Source: Sphingomonas faeni
GTDB lineage: Bacteria > Pseudomonadota > Alphaproteobacteria > Sphingomonadales > Sphingomonadaceae
Reading direction: 5' to 3'
Length of the DNA: 64,000 bases
NCBI RefSeq assembly: GCF_023195535.1
Contig: NZ_JALPNF010000010.1
Coordinates: 43,388 to 107,387 of the forward strand
Part shown: positions 9,022-17,436 of the stretch, in pieces
Layout of the letters: each line of letters starts with the position of its first letter
How positions within the stretch are numbered: position 1 is the stretch's first letter
Translations under genes and position numbers: made by a program
Notes under the pieces: model-generated
The model's database searches: none
The model's input: the letters and a program-made list of their open reading frames with translations, nothing else
Told to the model about the DNA's origin: nothing

Positions 9022-9996
9022 CTAGGTGTTTAGTCCCGGCATCTGGTGGATCGGATCGACAATGAACCTGTCCGGCTCTGACGTCCAGATCTTGGCGATG
9101 TATTCGTAGGGTGTGAGTCCGCTGAGCGTCTTGAGCCGGCGGGCAAAGTTATAGGCAGCCATGAAGTCGGCGAGGTGCGTCCGTAGCTGGTCATGGCTCT
9201 CGTAATGGAAGCGCTTGACGGTCGCCTCCTTGATGGTGCGGTTCATCCGCTCGACCTGACCGTTGGTCCAAGGGTGGTTCGGCTTGGTGAGCCGGTGCTC
9301 GATATCGTTCGCTTCGCAGATCATGTCGAAGCGCATCTGACGCGACCAGGCGGTGTTACGGTTGCGCGGTTGCTCGGCGAACTGGATGCCGTTGTCGGTC
9401 AGGATCGTGTGAATGCGGTAGGGCACCGCTTTCAGCAGAAGTTCGAGGAACTCCCAAGCCGTCCGCCTGTCAGCCTTGTCGACGAGCTGGGTGACCGCAA
9501 ACTTGCTGGTTCGGTCGATGCCGACGAACAGGTAAAGCTTGCCTTCGGCAGTCTGAACCTCGGCAATATCCACGTGGAAGAAGCCGATCGGGTAGCGCTG
9601 GAAGCGCTGTCGCTTCGGCTTGTCCCCCTCGATGTCCGGCAGACGGGATATGCCGTGCCGCTGCAGGCAGCGGTGCAGCGCCGACCGTGTCAGATGCGGG
9701 ATCGACGGCTGCAACGCGTAGAGGCAATCGTCGAGCGGCAGTAATGTGAGACGCCGGAATGCAACGACCGCCGCCTCTTCGGCTTCGGTAAGGGTTGTGG
9801 AATGAGGGGCCTTCGGCCCGGTCTTTAAATCCTCGACCGTCGCCCGCTTACGCCACTTCGCCACCGTCTTCGGGTTGATCCCAAGCTCCCGGCTCAGCGT
9901 CGAGAGCGAAGCTTGCGATCGCTGTATTGCTGCTCTGACGGCGTGCGTGGTCGTGGCGCTCCCGTGACGTACCTGTCCCATACCGCTTCCTTCCAT
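9022..9996 (-). CDS. IS481-type transposase
   Basis: A 324-residue DDE transposase with an N-terminal helix-turn-helix (about 15-55, SRELGINPKTVAKWRKRA) and an rve integrase core. The likely catalytic residues are Asp143 (FFHVDIAEV), Asp201 (LTDNGIQF) and Glu249 (NGQVERMNR). It looks intact. The gene fills an element bounded by imperfect inverted repeats at 9023 and 10041, next to an inverted fragment of a second copy. Confidence 0.85.
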   Translation of the reverse strand: MEGSGMGQVRHGSATTTHAVRAAIQRSQASLSTLSRELGINPKTVAKWRKRATVEDLKTGPKAPHSTTLTEAEEAAVVAFRRLTLLPLDDCLYALQPSIPHLTRSALHRCLQRHGISRLPDIEGDKPKRQRFQRYPIGFFHVDIAEVQTAEGKLYLFVGIDRTSKFAVTQLVDKADRRTAWEFLELLLKAVPYRIHTILTDNGIQFAEQPRNRNTAWSRQMRFDMICEANDIEHRLTKPNHPWTNGQVERMNRTIKEATVKRFHYESHDQLRTHLADFMAAYNFARRLKTLSGLTPYEYIAKIWTSEPDRFIVDPIHQMPGLNT

Positions 9997-10041
9997 TCCA
10001 ACGAAAGGATCGCACCATCAAACCGTGGGATCAAACACCTA
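9023..10041 (-). mobile_element. IS481-family insertion sequence, about 1.02 kb
   Basis: The ends are TAGGTGTTTAGTCCC at 9023 and, on the other strand, TAGGTGTTTGATCCC ending at 10041. They differ at two positions. The transposase nearly fills the element. No target duplication is visible because the right side runs straight into a second, truncated copy. Family assignment rests on the single-ORF layout and the rve core. Confidence 0.75.
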
Positions 10042-10203
10042 CGGACGCACCTCGCCGACTTCATGGCTGCCTATAACTTTGCCCGCCGGCTCAAGACGCT
10101 CAGCGGACTCACACCCTACGAATACATCGCCAAGATCTGGACGTCAGAGCCGGACAGGTTCATTGTCGATCCGATCCACCAGATGCCGGGACTAAACACC
10201 TAG
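10039..10203 (+). pseudogene. truncated second copy of the IS481 transposase, inverted
   Basis: This segment repeats, in opposite orientation, the last part of the transposase at 9022-9190. It begins at CTACGGACGCACC and encodes the same C-terminus up to QMPGLNT and the stop, followed by the same end sequence. The junction with the complete copy falls exactly at that copy's right inverted repeat. The complete element therefore appears to have inserted into, or recombined with, an older inverted copy. Confidence 0.85.
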
Positions 10204-10316
10204 AAAATAGGCTTGAGAATGAAGGTCGGACAGTTTTGAAATAGCTCCTAACCGGACGGGCAATGTTGCAAGGATAAGGAACCGTTTGCCGTCGAAGGTG
10301 AATAGCCCCTAGTTTT

Positions 10317-11192
10317 CTAGACGCCTTGAGCCATCAAAGCCTGCTGCCGTTCGAACTCGACGGGCGAGAGCATCCCGTTCCTGACATGCTTGCGGATCGG
10401 GTTGTAGAACATCTCGATGTAATCGAACACGTCCTGCCGCGCTTCTTCGCGCGTTTTATAGGTGCGTCGCCGGATGCGCTCACGCTTGAGGAGATTGAAG
10501 AAGCTCTCGGCGACGGCGTTATCGTGGCAGTTTCCCCGCCGGCTCATGGAGTGCTCCAGATTGTGAGCCCTGGTGAAGGCAGACCAGTCCATACTGGTGA
10601 ACTGCGAACCCTGATCCGAATGGATCAGCACGCGGTTTCTCGGCTTACGCCGCCAGACCGCCATGTGCAGGGCCTGCAAAACCACATCGGTTGTCTGACG
10701 GCTTTGCAGCGACCAGCCCACCACGCGACGGGAGTAGAGGTCGAGCACGACCGCCAGATAGGCGAAGCCTTCCATCGTGCGGATATAAGTGATGTCCGTC
10801 ACCCAGGCGCGATTAGCCTGCGGCACGTCGAACTGGCGATCCAAAGTGTTCGCAGCAACGGCCGAAGGCCTTCCGCCTGAGCTGCCTGGACGCCGCTTGT
10901 AGCCGATCTGCGCCTTGATGCCTGCAAGGTTGGTCAGGCGGGCAACGCGATTGGGACAACAGGTCTCGCCCTGATCGAGCAGATCGTCGTGCAACTTGCG
11001 ATACCCATAGACCTTGCCGCTGTCGCTCCAGGCCTGCCGGATCAATGCAATCTGCCGAGCATCTTCTTGCGCTCGCCGGCTCAGCGGCGCTTTGCGCCAG
11101 GCATAGAAACCGCTGGGCTGGATCGCCAGGCACCGGCACATCGCGCGGACGCCAAACTGGTTCTGATGCTCCGCGACAAAGGCGTATCTCAC
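10317..11192 (-). CDS. IS3-family transposase OrfB
   Basis: A 291-residue integrase-core protein. The probable catalytic triad is Asp133 (AWVTDITYI), Asp193 (IHSDQGSQF) and Glu229 (NAVAESFF). An HTH_21-type region with VYGYRKLHDDL lies near 61-71. It starts at a GTG overlapping the orfA stop as GTGA, and would normally be made as a fusion with OrfA by -1 frameshifting. It appears complete. Confidence 0.9.
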   Translation of the reverse strand: MRYAFVAEHQNQFGVRAMCRCLAIQPSGFYAWRKAPLSRRAQEDARQIALIRQAWSDSGKVYGYRKLHDDLLDQGETCCPNRVARLTNLAGIKAQIGYKRRPGSSGGRPSAVAANTLDRQFDVPQANRAWVTDITYIRTMEGFAYLAVVLDLYSRRVVGWSLQSRQTTDVVLQALHMAVWRRKPRNRVLIHSDQGSQFTSMDWSAFTRAHNLEHSMSRRGNCHDNAVAESFFNLLKRERIRRRTYKTREEARQDVFDYIEMFYNPIRKHVRNGMLSPVEFERQQALMAQGV

Positions 11193-11459
11193 TTGGCATC
11201 CCTGGCGAAATACGCGGTGGCTTTTTTTAAGATGTCTCGCTCCTCGGTCACCCGAGCCAACTCGCGCTTCAACTGGCGAATCTCGGCGTCCTTATTGGCA
11301 TCGCCCGACGCCACCTTCGCAAACTGCTTCTTCCACGCATACAGCGAGTGCGGGCTGACGCCGAGGCGCTGCGAAACCTCCGCTACCGGGTAACCCCGCT
11401 CCATGATCTGCACCCACCGCGTCACGCTTGAACTCATCGCTGAAATTGGGCTTCCCCAT
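11189..11459 (-). pseudogene. IS3-family OrfA, frameshifted
   Basis: The N-terminus MGKPNFSDEFKRDAV, from the ATG at 11459, lies one frame away from the remainder (QIMERGYPVAEVSQRLGVSP through LKKATAYFARDAK). An extra G in a G-run around 11413-11415 explains the shift. The rest holds the helix-turn-helix and leucine-rich coiled coil of the family. Unless ribosomes slip there, this copy cannot make normal OrfA. Confidence 0.7.
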
Positions 11460-11519
11460 CGTCGCCTCCTATCCTCAAAATTAGGATTGAAGGCGTCCAG
11501 AAATCTAGGGGCTATTCAC

Positions 11520-11938
11520 TAGGTCTTCGAGAGACGCCTCGAGGATCGAGCGTGCGCGTGCCATCAGCTGGCCCTTCCAAAAGGGCAGGATTGAATACCC
11601 TCTGCGGCCCTTTAGGGCATGGACTAGCGGGTTACCATCATCGCGCCGTTGGCCGCGTCGGTTCCGAGCGAACACATGCAGGAGCGGGGTGCCTTTAAAA
11701 CGAGTCCGGGATGGGTTTCCAGCAACCGACGTATCAACGCCATTCTCGTGCTGATCGTTGATCGTGACGACCTTTGCCGCCGACACTTCGATACCCATTT
11801 CGTCTCCAGCCCGCGGTCAGGAACCCATGGGCGTACGGAGCAGGGAGTCTCTGGAGTGTCCACTCGAGCTGGGCATGTGCTGTACTCATCGCTTGGATGC
11901 AAGTGCGGCTGGGCGCACCGCGACCGCCGACGTGCTCA
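11520..11938. other. unassigned debris between the IS3 element and the PYP remnant
   Basis: Minus-strand open frames here (for example 11505-11798) contain runs such as NPLVHALKGRRGYSILPFWK that look protein-like. No frame is complete and I recognise no family with confidence. It is probably the remains of a gene cut by the neighbouring insertions. Confidence 0.4.
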
Positions 11939-12190
11939 TCAGCAAGCATAAATATTAGCGACCATAAAATTGTTCATGCACTGTGCGACGGCGTCGAAGA
12001 ACGGAACGCCGGTGACCGTGGCCGGATCCAGCCCCGACATACGGGCCTCAGTCGCATTGTAGACCTGTACGATCGTATCGGCGGCAAAGCCTACGACGCC
12101 AAACGGCAACGCATCACGGTCTGCGGTGCTCATCGCTTCAAGGTCGTGCAGTCCGACCGTTCAAATTCGACGTTTGTTAGTGGCACGATC
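11939..12190 (-). pseudogene. photoactive-yellow-protein-like PAS gene, broken
   Basis: From the ATG at 12133 the minus strand encodes MSTADRDALPFGVVGFAADT, then QVYNATEARMSGLDP and FFDAVAQCMNNFMVA. This is the order seen in photoactive yellow protein, including the cysteine region that binds the chromophore. After NNFMVA the sequence diverges and stops (NIYAC), removing the C-terminal beta strands. Upstream, a leader (NVEFERSD) lies in another frame, implying a second lesion. It cannot make a complete PAS domain. Confidence 0.6.
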
Positions 12191-12192
12191 AG

Positions 12193-12471
12193 TTGCTCCT
12201 CAGCGAGGCGTCATGCCGTAAGATGCTTAATTATTTGCGAAAACTGTCGGACTTTTCGCTTGGCGTGAATAGCCTGCTACAAGTGACGAACTGGTCAGCT
12301 TCCATTGGCCGGATGGCCAGCCAGATTTTAGGTTTTCCGTTCGCCGCAGTATCACTGACCGCTTTTGATCGGCAATGGTTCATCCAGTTATTGTTGGCCG
12401 CCAAGGGGCGTTGCCAGCTCACTCGAGAGCACCCGCCAAGCTCTCACCAAGCGGCTAACTGGCCCGCTTGA
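12193..12471 (+). pseudogene. GAF-domain fragment
   Basis: A short frame contains ILGFPFAAVSLTAFDRQWF, which matches the opening of GAF domains; compare CKFAFVSLVDADRQWF in the diguanylate cyclase at 57795. The expected continuation (a Gly-Leu turn and Cys motif) is absent and the frame ends in unrelated residues. It is divergent from the PYP-like remnant and may come from the same lost sensory locus. Confidence 0.45.
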
Positions 12472-13498
12472 TCCGAGGGATCACACCCGCAGCTTGTTGA
12501 CGTTCGATTGCTCTGATCAATGCGTCAACCGGGTCGCGATCCTCGTGGAAGCCGGCAAGGCGAATCTTGGTCATGTCGGAGATTACATCGGCCTCGGTGC
12601 CGAAGATGAAGTCGCCGAAGCTCCACCCCACCGCCTTCGTGAAATCGGTCTGGAGTAAGCCCGCGGATATCTGCCGCCATACGGGCTCGAGCGCTGGCAT
12701 ATGGTTAGTGAGCGCGAAGGGGATAGGCTCGCCAGTCTCGATGCCGAAATGCCGGGCAACCTTTTCCCACATGCGCCGCCAGCGGAACGGCGGGTGAACG
12801 TAGTTGAACGCCTGGTCGGCCGCTTCACTGGCGGTAGCGGCCCACAAGCTTGCGCGCGCCAGCGCATGTGCATCCGTCACCTGAACTAGGCAGTCATCAT
12901 AGGTTGTACGGGAGCCTGGGAAGCGAAACGCTGCCCCGTCCGCGGCTGACAATGCGGCGTAGGCGCCGATCACCGTCGCGATATTCATCGCATTGCCGGC
13001 TGCGTCGCCAACGACAACGTCCGGACGCAGGATCGACCATTCCGGTCCACCGGCGGCACGGCGCCGTTGTAACTCGCGTTCCTGCGTGAAATAGAAGTTC
13101 GGCCCGATCGGCCGCGGGTTTTCGTCCTCATAGAATGGCGTCGTTACTGGTCCGAGATGAACGCCGTAAACCTTTGCGCCCTGATACAGCACCACTCTTT
13201 CGAGCGGGGCGCTGGCAGCCTCTAAACCGTCCAGCAGGTTGCGGAGCATGGCCGAGTTGCGCTCGTCCTCCTCTGCCAAGCCTCCGCCTGGCCCATAGGC
13301 CGCATAAAAAAGGTGGGTGACATCGCTCGCTTTAGCCAGTGCAGTTCGGCTTGCCTCCGCGTCGCTAAGATCAGCAAGGATATCACCATGGCTACGCGAC
13401 AGGGCTACACCATGCCAGCCTGCCGTTCCGGCGATCTCTTCGAGGAGAGCCTTGCCGATAATGCCGCCTGAACCGGCAACGAGTGCAACGTTGGTCAA
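12455..13498 (-). CDS. SDR family oxidoreductase, PRISE-like
   Basis: A 347-residue extended or atypical short-chain reductase. The N-terminal GSGGIIGKALLEEI is a variant glycine-rich motif, and YQGAKVYGVHLGPV matches progesterone-5beta-reductase/iridoid-synthase-like proteins, which use a Tyr and Lys in a modified motif. FYFTQERELQ and WSILRPDVVVGD follow in the usual order. Members reduce enones with NADPH; the substrate here is unknown. It stands alone on the minus strand. Confidence 0.82.
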   Translation of the reverse strand: MTNVALVAGSGGIIGKALLEEIAGTAGWHGVALSRSHGDILADLSDAEASRTALAKASDVTHLFYAAYGPGGGLAEEDERNSAMLRNLLDGLEAASAPLERVVLYQGAKVYGVHLGPVTTPFYEDENPRPIGPNFYFTQERELQRRRAAGGPEWSILRPDVVVGDAAGNAMNIATVIGAYAALSAADGAAFRFPGSRTTYDDCLVQVTDAHALARASLWAATASEAADQAFNYVHPPFRWRRMWEKVARHFGIETGEPIPFALTNHMPALEPVWRQISAGLLQTDFTKAVGWSFGDFIFGTEADVISDMTKIRLAGFHEDRDPVDALIRAIERQQAAGVIPRIKRAS

Positions 13499-13851
13499 GA
13501 ACCTGCTCCTGGATCATTGCGGGGAGGCTAACGGAACGATCCGCTCCGACAAACTATCCAGTCAATCGGTTCTGGCGTTAGCGTCCTTGAGGCATTTGAC
13601 GCCAGCTGCATCACCTTCATGAACGACCGACCGGAATTGAACGTGTGAAAGTTGCCACGACCGACCGCTTTTGGGTCAGCGCCGGGGGCGGGGCGGCGTG
13701 GTGTCGTCAAAAGCACGAAGTTGCGGATGGGAATGGTCGCCATCTGACTGTTTGCGCCTAAAGCCAACCTTTGAATCACCGAGAAGGCAGCTTAAAATCA
13801 CGCGCCAGGCTGACTTTCCTTTTTCGCGTTTTAGCCGCAAGAAACGGCTAG
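13499..13851. other. intergenic region, no gene seen
   Basis: About 350 bases with only short open frames lacking family features. It lies between the divergent SDR and J-domain genes and should hold their promoters. I could not pick out a clear promoter. Confidence 0.5.
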
Positions 13852-14388
13852 ATGGCTCTCTCACCCGACTATTATTCTGTTTTAGGGGTGCCCTCGACGG
13901 CAAGTCGCGAAAATATCCACACCGCGTGGAAAGCGCTGCTCCGTCAATATCACCCCGATACCAATCATGGTGTGGATGTTGCTGCTCGTGCGAAAGAGAT
14001 CAACGAGGCGTATTCCGTTTTGGGGAAAAAGGAAGCACGCGCCGCCTATGATCGGTCGCAGATCAGGCCGTCTGCCCACCGAGCGACCGCGGACCGCCCG
14101 TTTCACCCCAGGAAAGCCGGCAGGCGCCCGACGCGAGCTAGCCCGTCGATACAGCCCAGCGGTAGCTTCTCGCAGCCGCTAGAGACCAACGAATGGCTGA
14201 TGGGCCTTTTCCTGCTGATCCTCACCGCCGCACCGATCGCTACGATCCTGGTTCTGTGGAATGAGGAATCCGGATTGGCACCTACGGTTCGACGTAGCGT
14301 CGCCGCTCATCCCGTGCCTGAGCCTTCTGCAAAAGCCGTCCGCAGCTCATCGGGCACAAAACTCGGACTTGGACAGCCTGCTTCCTAA
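13852..14388 (+). CDS. J-domain membrane protein
   Basis: A 178-residue protein with an N-terminal J domain (residues 5-67, DYYSVLG...HPD at 34-36...AYDRSQ), the module that stimulates DnaK-type ATPases. A basic Pro-rich linker leads to one membrane segment at about 115-137 and a short C-terminal tail. It lacks the zinc-finger and substrate domains of DnaJ, so it is a membrane-tethered co-chaperone of the DjlA/DjlC kind, with unknown client. Confidence 0.85.
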   Translation: MALSPDYYSVLGVPSTASRENIHTAWKALLRQYHPDTNHGVDVAARAKEINEAYSVLGKKEARAAYDRSQIRPSAHRATADRPFHPRKAGRRPTRASPSIQPSGSFSQPLETNEWLMGLFLLILTAAPIATILVLWNEESGLAPTVRRSVAAHPVPEPSAKAVRSSSGTKLGLGQPAS

Positions 14389-14567
14389 ACTATCGCCCAG
14401 TCGGGACATTCGAGTTCGCAGGGTCAGGCGCTAAAAGCGGTCGTAACGCGGAGATGAACGAGCGGCCGACGTTAGGAAGCTGGAAAGGGGGCGGGGACGT
14501 CTGATTATGGGTCTGGCGGATTGCGATCTACCGTTTGATCATTGCAGCGTCCGGCATCAGCCAACGG

Positions 14568-14927
14568 CTATTTGCGGTTCAAAGCGCGCTTGGCCTCAAA
14601 CACGGCATCCGCAGCTTGGCCACCAACCCGGTCCACGTCGCGGTTAAACTGATCGACGACACGCGGAGCCGTCAGACCGTCGAGTCCCTTGCGCAGTAGA
14701 CGCTGATACTCCTGCCGAGAGTTGGCCTTGGCAAATGTCCGAGCCTTGAATTCTGAGAGTGCGGCTTCGAATTTGAGACGATCTTTCGGACCAAGGTCAG
14801 CCTTTGCCGCACGTAGCGTCTGATCAAAGGTTGCGGCGCTGCTCCCGTCGATAACGGTCGGAGCGCTCGCGCCGACGCCGCAGGCAGAGACGAGCAAGCA
14901 CGCGGATAGCAGGATCAGGGGTCGCAT
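14568..14927 (-). CDS. small lipoprotein, DUF6694-like
   Basis: A 119-residue exported lipoprotein. The signal peptide ends in LLVSACG, a lipobox with Cys at position 16. The mature part has TVIDGSSAATFDQTLRAAKA and repeated charged helices, as in small DUF6694-type lipoproteins, but I am not certain of that family. Function unknown; it would sit in the inner or outer membrane facing the periplasm. Confidence 0.75.
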   Translation of the reverse strand: MRPLILLSACLLVSACGVGASAPTVIDGSSAATFDQTLRAAKADLGPKDRLKFEAALSEFKARTFAKANSRQEYQRLLRKGLDGLTAPRVVDQFNRDVDRVGGQAADAVFEAKRALNRK

Positions 14928-15036
14928 TTGATCACTCCTTAGATGAGATTAAAGTCGCGCGGAGTTTCGTAGCGGCGCGGCCCAGTCGTCAGGCTTAGCG
15001 GTCGCACGGTGAAGAACGCCCAGGCGAATGGTGTAG

Positions 15037-15426
15037 TTATCGGATGACCACGACCTTGGCGCCGGCATCGCCAGCAATATCCTTCCAGGCCTTGTCCGCT
15101 GTATAGGCCGGCGCCCCTACGCGTTTGGCAAGCGCCAGGCAAAAGCGATCGCCCAATGACAGCCCGGCGGATGCGGTCATCGATCGCAGGTCACCAGCCT
15201 CCCATGCCAGCGCATCGTCAGCGGGCACTACTATATAGGGGAGGGCACCGAGCATGGCGCGAATGTCCTCAAGCGGCGCGCCGAGATGAACGAAGTGACT
15301 GATCACTTCGGCCTGATTGACCGCGCAGACCGACGCGTCCGCGATCACGCCGGCAACCTTGCTGGCGCCGCGCTCACCTTTGAGCAGCGCGAGGATCGCC
15401 GAGGCATCGAGCACGACATGCGTCAT
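15037..15426 (-). CDS. PIN-domain ribonuclease toxin (VapC-type), copy 1
   Basis: A 129-residue PIN nuclease. The four acidic metal ligands appear as Asp7 (VLDASAIL), Glu40 (NQAEVISH), Asp93 (LSLGDRFCLALA) and Asp111 (YTADKAW). VapC toxins cleave tRNA or rRNA and are held inactive by the partner. Its start overlaps the antitoxin stop by four bases (ATGA). It is a paralogue of the toxin at 19497. Confidence 0.9.
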   Translation of the reverse strand: MTHVVLDASAILALLKGERGASKVAGVIADASVCAVNQAEVISHFVHLGAPLEDIRAMLGALPYIVVPADDALAWEAGDLRSMTASAGLSLGDRFCLALAKRVGAPAYTADKAWKDIAGDAGAKVVVIR

Positions 15427-15665
15427 TCGCCGCTCTCCGCGCGTCGCGCCGCGAGAAAGGCATCAACCGAGGCCTCGGGATGTTGGGCATAGCGCTTGGC
15501 AATCGCCTGCGCCTTTGCCACAGCCTGATCAACCGTGCGCAAGATGACGCCATCTAACGTTTCTTCTACCAGCACCGCACCTCCACCTTCTAAACCAAGG
15601 CGTTTGCGAATGCCCACGGGTAGGCTCATGCGACCGTTGGACGTAATGTTTACTTGAAGGGTCAT
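15423..15665 (-). CDS. AbrB/MazE-type antitoxin, copy 1
   Basis: An 80-residue protein with an N-terminal swapped-hairpin AbrB fold (LQVNITSNGRMSLPVGIRKR) that binds DNA, and a C-terminal helix that would wrap the toxin. I start at the ATG at 15665, which matches its paralogue at 19255; a longer frame to 15716 is not shared. It probably represses its own operon. Confidence 0.88.
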   Translation of the reverse strand: MTLQVNITSNGRMSLPVGIRKRLGLEGGGAVLVEETLDGVILRTVDQAVAKAQAIAKRYAQHPEASVDAFLAARRAESGE

Positions 15666-15852
15666 AAGGCACCATCGATCAAAAGTGGCATTGCGAGAAT
15701 ATGATACCACACCCAAGATCGAAGGGGGAGGGGGCTGGTTAGTGCCTGATCAATCCCAGATGCCATAATAGTTACTAGCGATAAGATTTATTCCTGCTAC
15801 TACCAAACCCTTGATTGGGGTAGGGCGTCTGCATGCGCAATTTCGTCCAAAA

Positions 15853-15892
15853 TGAGACTCTTTGCACCGGCGTGAGACTGGTCTCATGGTGC
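15853..15892. repeat. nested dyad upstream of the recombinase gene
   Basis: TGAGAC (15873-15878) and GTCTCA (15881-15886) sit inside GCACC (15864-15868) and GGTGC (15888-15892). The sequence TGAGACT also occurs at 15853, 20 bases before the inner arm. It could be a regulator or recombinase binding site about 60 bases ahead of the start at 15951. Confidence 0.45.
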
Positions 15893-15950
15893 GTGCGTCG
15901 GCGATCGCGCGGGCGCGCATCGCAACTGCCGCCCCGAAACCGCTCTGCTA

Positions 15951-17006
15951 GTGAGTAGCGCGGAGGAAAGTGGGGCAGGGGGCTTAGACCCCAGTCCAGG
16001 CACGTCGCTGATCGTCGCACCTGGCACCGCACAAGCGCTGCTGAGCGGCATCACGGCGGAGGACGGGGCGCGGGTGAAGGCATATGTCGCACGTGCTTCG
16101 GCCGCCTCGACCGTGCGAGCTTATCAATCTGATTGGCGGCTGTTCACCGAATGGTGCTCTGCGCGCGGCTACCGGCCGCTGCCGGCAACGCCGGAAGTGA
16201 CCAGCGCCCATCTCGCCGAGATAGCCGAGATCGGCACTGCCTTCTCCGCGGGTCGGCCCTTGTCGAAGGCGTCGATCGAGCGCCGCCTCGCGGCAATCGT
16301 GTTCGTCCACCGTGCGGCAGGCGTCGAGCCGCCCACAACCCAGATGGGCGCCGCCACCCTCACCACAATGATGCGCGGTATCCGCCGAGCCAAGCGCACG
16401 GACAAACCCGGCAATAAGAGGCCTGCCGACGCTGACGTGCTGCGCGACATCATCCGCGGCATCACCGGCGACACCATGCTCGACCTGCGTGACCGCGCGC
16501 TGCTGACAATGGGCATGATGGGCGCGTTCCGGCGCTCTGAGCTGGTGCGGATCAGGGTCGAGGATATCGCCCCGCATCCGCGCGGCCTATCGGTATCGAT
16601 CCCGTTCTCGAAGGGTGACCAGGGCGGGGAAGGGCAGTCGGTCGCAATCCTCGAAGGGCGGCGGATCGAGCCGGTGCGCCATTACCGCGCCTGGATCGAA
16701 GCGGCGGGCATCAGTGAGGGGGCGGTGTTTCGAAGGCTCACACCGCACGGGCGGGTCACGGAGACCGCGCTTAGCGAGCAGTCTGTTGCGCTGGTGGTGA
16801 AGAAACGCGCTGCCGCAGTCGGCTACGATCCGGCGCTGTTCGCCGGCCATTCACTCCGCGCTGGCTTCCTGACGGAGGCGGGCCGCACCGGTGCGACCCT
16901 TTTTAAGATGAAGGAACACAGCCGGCATAAGTCGATTGAGATGCTGAGCACCTACGTTCGGGACGAAGAGGCGTTTCGTAATCACGCCGCAGAGGGTTTC
17001 GCATAA
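15951..17006 (+). CDS. tyrosine recombinase/integrase
   Basis: A 351-residue site-specific recombinase. A SAM-like N-terminal DNA-binding domain (about 40-125) contains TVRAYQSDWRLFTEWCSARG. The catalytic domain carries Arg194/195 (AFRRSELVRI), Lys221, His300-x-x-Arg303 (AGHSLRAGF) and Tyr335 (MLSTYVRD), so it should be active. The start is a GTG at 15951. It may move or resolve this island. The next gene starts about 20 bases downstream. Confidence 0.9.
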   Translation: MSSAEESGAGGLDPSPGTSLIVAPGTAQALLSGITAEDGARVKAYVARASAASTVRAYQSDWRLFTEWCSARGYRPLPATPEVTSAHLAEIAEIGTAFSAGRPLSKASIERRLAAIVFVHRAAGVEPPTTQMGAATLTTMMRGIRRAKRTDKPGNKRPADADVLRDIIRGITGDTMLDLRDRALLTMGMMGAFRRSELVRIRVEDIAPHPRGLSVSIPFSKGDQGGEGQSVAILEGRRIEPVRHYRAWIEAAGISEGAVFRRLTPHGRVTETALSEQSVALVVKKRAAAVGYDPALFAGHSLRAGFLTEAGRTGATLFKMKEHSRHKSIEMLSTYVRDEEAFRNHAAEGFA

Positions 17007-17028
17007 GTACCCGTTGGAAAAGGATACA

Positions 17029-17367
17029 ATGATGAGCGATGGATTGACGCTGTCGGCAGAAGGCGCGGCGCAAATCAGTGATAACGACCGCGATGAGTTG
17101 ATCCGGAACATTCGGGCAATCGTCCAAGACGTCGAAAACCTGTACCGGCCAACGCGGGCCGAGATGCCCTCCCACAGGGTAAGCAGCGACCCGGTCATGC
17201 TGGGGCTTTACGGTGCGCGCGATGGTCTCATTGCGGCGGAGAATTCGATCCTGAAAATTGCCTTGGGCTCCGCTAGCGAGGAAAAGCTTGAAGGCGTGCA
17301 CCCGGTGGATATCGAGATCGACAAACTTTTCGACCAGACGAACCCAGATGAGCGATCGAAGCCCTGA
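17029..17367 (+). CDS. hypothetical protein after the recombinase
   Basis: A 112-residue acidic, largely helical protein of no family I recognise. DRDELIRNIRAIVQDVENLY and the following segment to DGLIAAENSILKIA suggest a helical bundle. There is no signal peptide or membrane segment. It starts 22 bases after the recombinase stop, with AAGGA upstream of twin ATGs at 17029 and 17032, and is probably co-transcribed with the recombinase. Confidence 0.65.
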   Translation: MMSDGLTLSAEGAAQISDNDRDELIRNIRAIVQDVENLYRPTRAEMPSHRVSSDPVMLGLYGARDGLIAAENSILKIALGSASEEKLEGVHPVDIEIDKLFDQTNPDERSKP

Positions 17368-17436
17368 AAGGGAATCTGATTGGTTTACTCCAACGACTGC
17401 GGAGGTCATCCTACGCGCAACGGGGTGGAGCAAGTG

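Larger units (their letters stand above)
10298..11519 (-). mobile_element. IS3-family insertion sequence, about 1.22 kb
   Basis: Inverted repeats GTGAATAGCCCCTAG at 10298 and CTAGGGGCTATTCAC ending at 11519 extend with two mismatches to about 25 bp. Inside are orfA (frameshifted) and orfB. A run of seven A followed by G on the coding strand near 11222, within the end of orfA, is the usual -1 frameshift signal for making OrfAB. I see no clear 3-bp target duplication. Confidence 0.88.

Noticed and set aside
13528..13779. Minus-strand 83-codon frame upstream of the J-domain gene
   Set aside because: No domain, poor ribosome binding site and lies in the divergent promoter region.
13671..14051. 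Plus-strand open frame overlapping the J-domain gene
   Set aside because: The J-domain frame with HPD is clearly coding and starts inside it.
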